From: Sorangium sp051521495
Lineage (GTDB): Bacteria; Myxococcota_A; Polyangia; Polyangiales; Polyangiaceae
Assembly: GCF_051521495.1 (NCBI RefSeq)
Contig: NZ_CP150355.1
Location: 5,208,001 to 5,272,000, forward strand
DNA length: 64,000 nucleotides
Direction of reading: 5' to 3'
The notes under the pieces are model-generated. The model searched no databases. It saw only the letters and a list, made by a program, of their open reading frames with translations, and was not told where the DNA came from. This document shows, one piece after another, positions 63,884 through 64,000 of this stretch (the stretch's first letter is position 1; each line of letters opens with the position of its first letter). A program made the position numbers and the translations under genes.

Positions 63884-64000
63884 AACGCGCTCGCCACGCC
63901 TCGCCGATCGCCGCGCTCGCCGCGGTCCTCGCCGCGCACCTCGCCGCGGCGTGCTCCTCTTCCCCGAAGCCGCTCCCGGCCGGCCCGCCGCCCGAGTACG
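63880..64000 (+). CDS. Lipoprotein, N-terminal fragment (runs off the window)
   Basis: ATG 63880 overlaps the preceding stop codon by 4 nt. The 40 visible residues are a lipoprotein signal (IAALAAVLAAHLAAACSSS) and the start of a Pro-rich segment. The rest lies outside the window, so no function can be given. Confidence 0.7.
   Translation, partial: MKRARHASPIAALAAVLAAHLAAACSSSPKPLPAGPPPEY

Overview
The window reads as chromosomal DNA of a very GC-rich myxobacterium, most likely Sorangium or a close relative in the Polyangiales. The grounds are the strong G/C preference at third codon positions, the many eukaryote-like Ser/Thr kinases (one fused to cyclase-like, AAA ATPase and TPR parts), large Ala/Pro/Gly-rich proteins, abundant lipoproteins with low-complexity linkers, a PatA-type response regulator and a DNRLRE/von Willebrand Cys-rich lipoprotein. 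Most long open frames are antisense shadows caused by the high GC. I kept 46 intact or window-truncated genes, one small doubtful ORF and two pseudogenes. I see no rRNA, tRNA, CRISPR array, transposase, integrase, PKS or NRPS.

Layout. 0-13 kb: kinase/ATPase fusion (cut by the window), GT-C-type membrane glycosyltransferase, PQQ-propeller proteins, Uma2 nuclease, phosphatidylserine synthase, RlpA-like lipoprotein and a 4Fe-4S protein. 13-18 kb: an ECF-like sigma factor, a degenerate M16 lipoprotein, a sigma-region-4 protein and a MerR-family regulator with an apparent autoregulatory promoter. 18-23 kb: a translationally coupled operon of an alpha/beta hydrolase lacking its nucleophile, a permease fused to a substrate-binding protein, and a second permease. 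23-33 kb: PatA-like regulator, Ser/Thr kinase, SPFH protein, a repeat protein coupled to a NikR-like regulator without nickel ligands, and a SPOR protein. 33-35 kb: Kup potassium transporter. 35-54 kb: a block bracketed by two direct copies of the 3' end of one lipoprotein gene. 54-55 kb: gene remnants. 55-64 kb: DNRLRE/vWA lipoprotein, WYL regulator with a divergent SDR, the proA-rsfS-rlmH operon and two small lipoproteins.

The most interesting part is 37.1-45.8 kb. A CotH kinase lipoprotein, a DUF4956 membrane protein, a HlyD-like adaptor fused to a beta-propeller and a TolC-like outer-membrane lipoprotein form one operon. It faces a VTC-type polyphosphate polymerase, which is divergent from a DUF47 (PhoU-like) plus PiT phosphate transporter pair. 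I read this as a candidate system that imports phosphate, polymerises it and exports or uses polyphosphate across the envelope. Two paralogous two-component systems, a tyrosinase-like/cytochrome c lipoprotein and a secreted intradiol dioxygenase follow within the same bracketed block.

At least ten start codons have a -10-like TANNNT or TATNNN hexamer whose expected +1 falls on or within about 4 nt of the start codon, so leaderless or near-leaderless mRNAs look common here.
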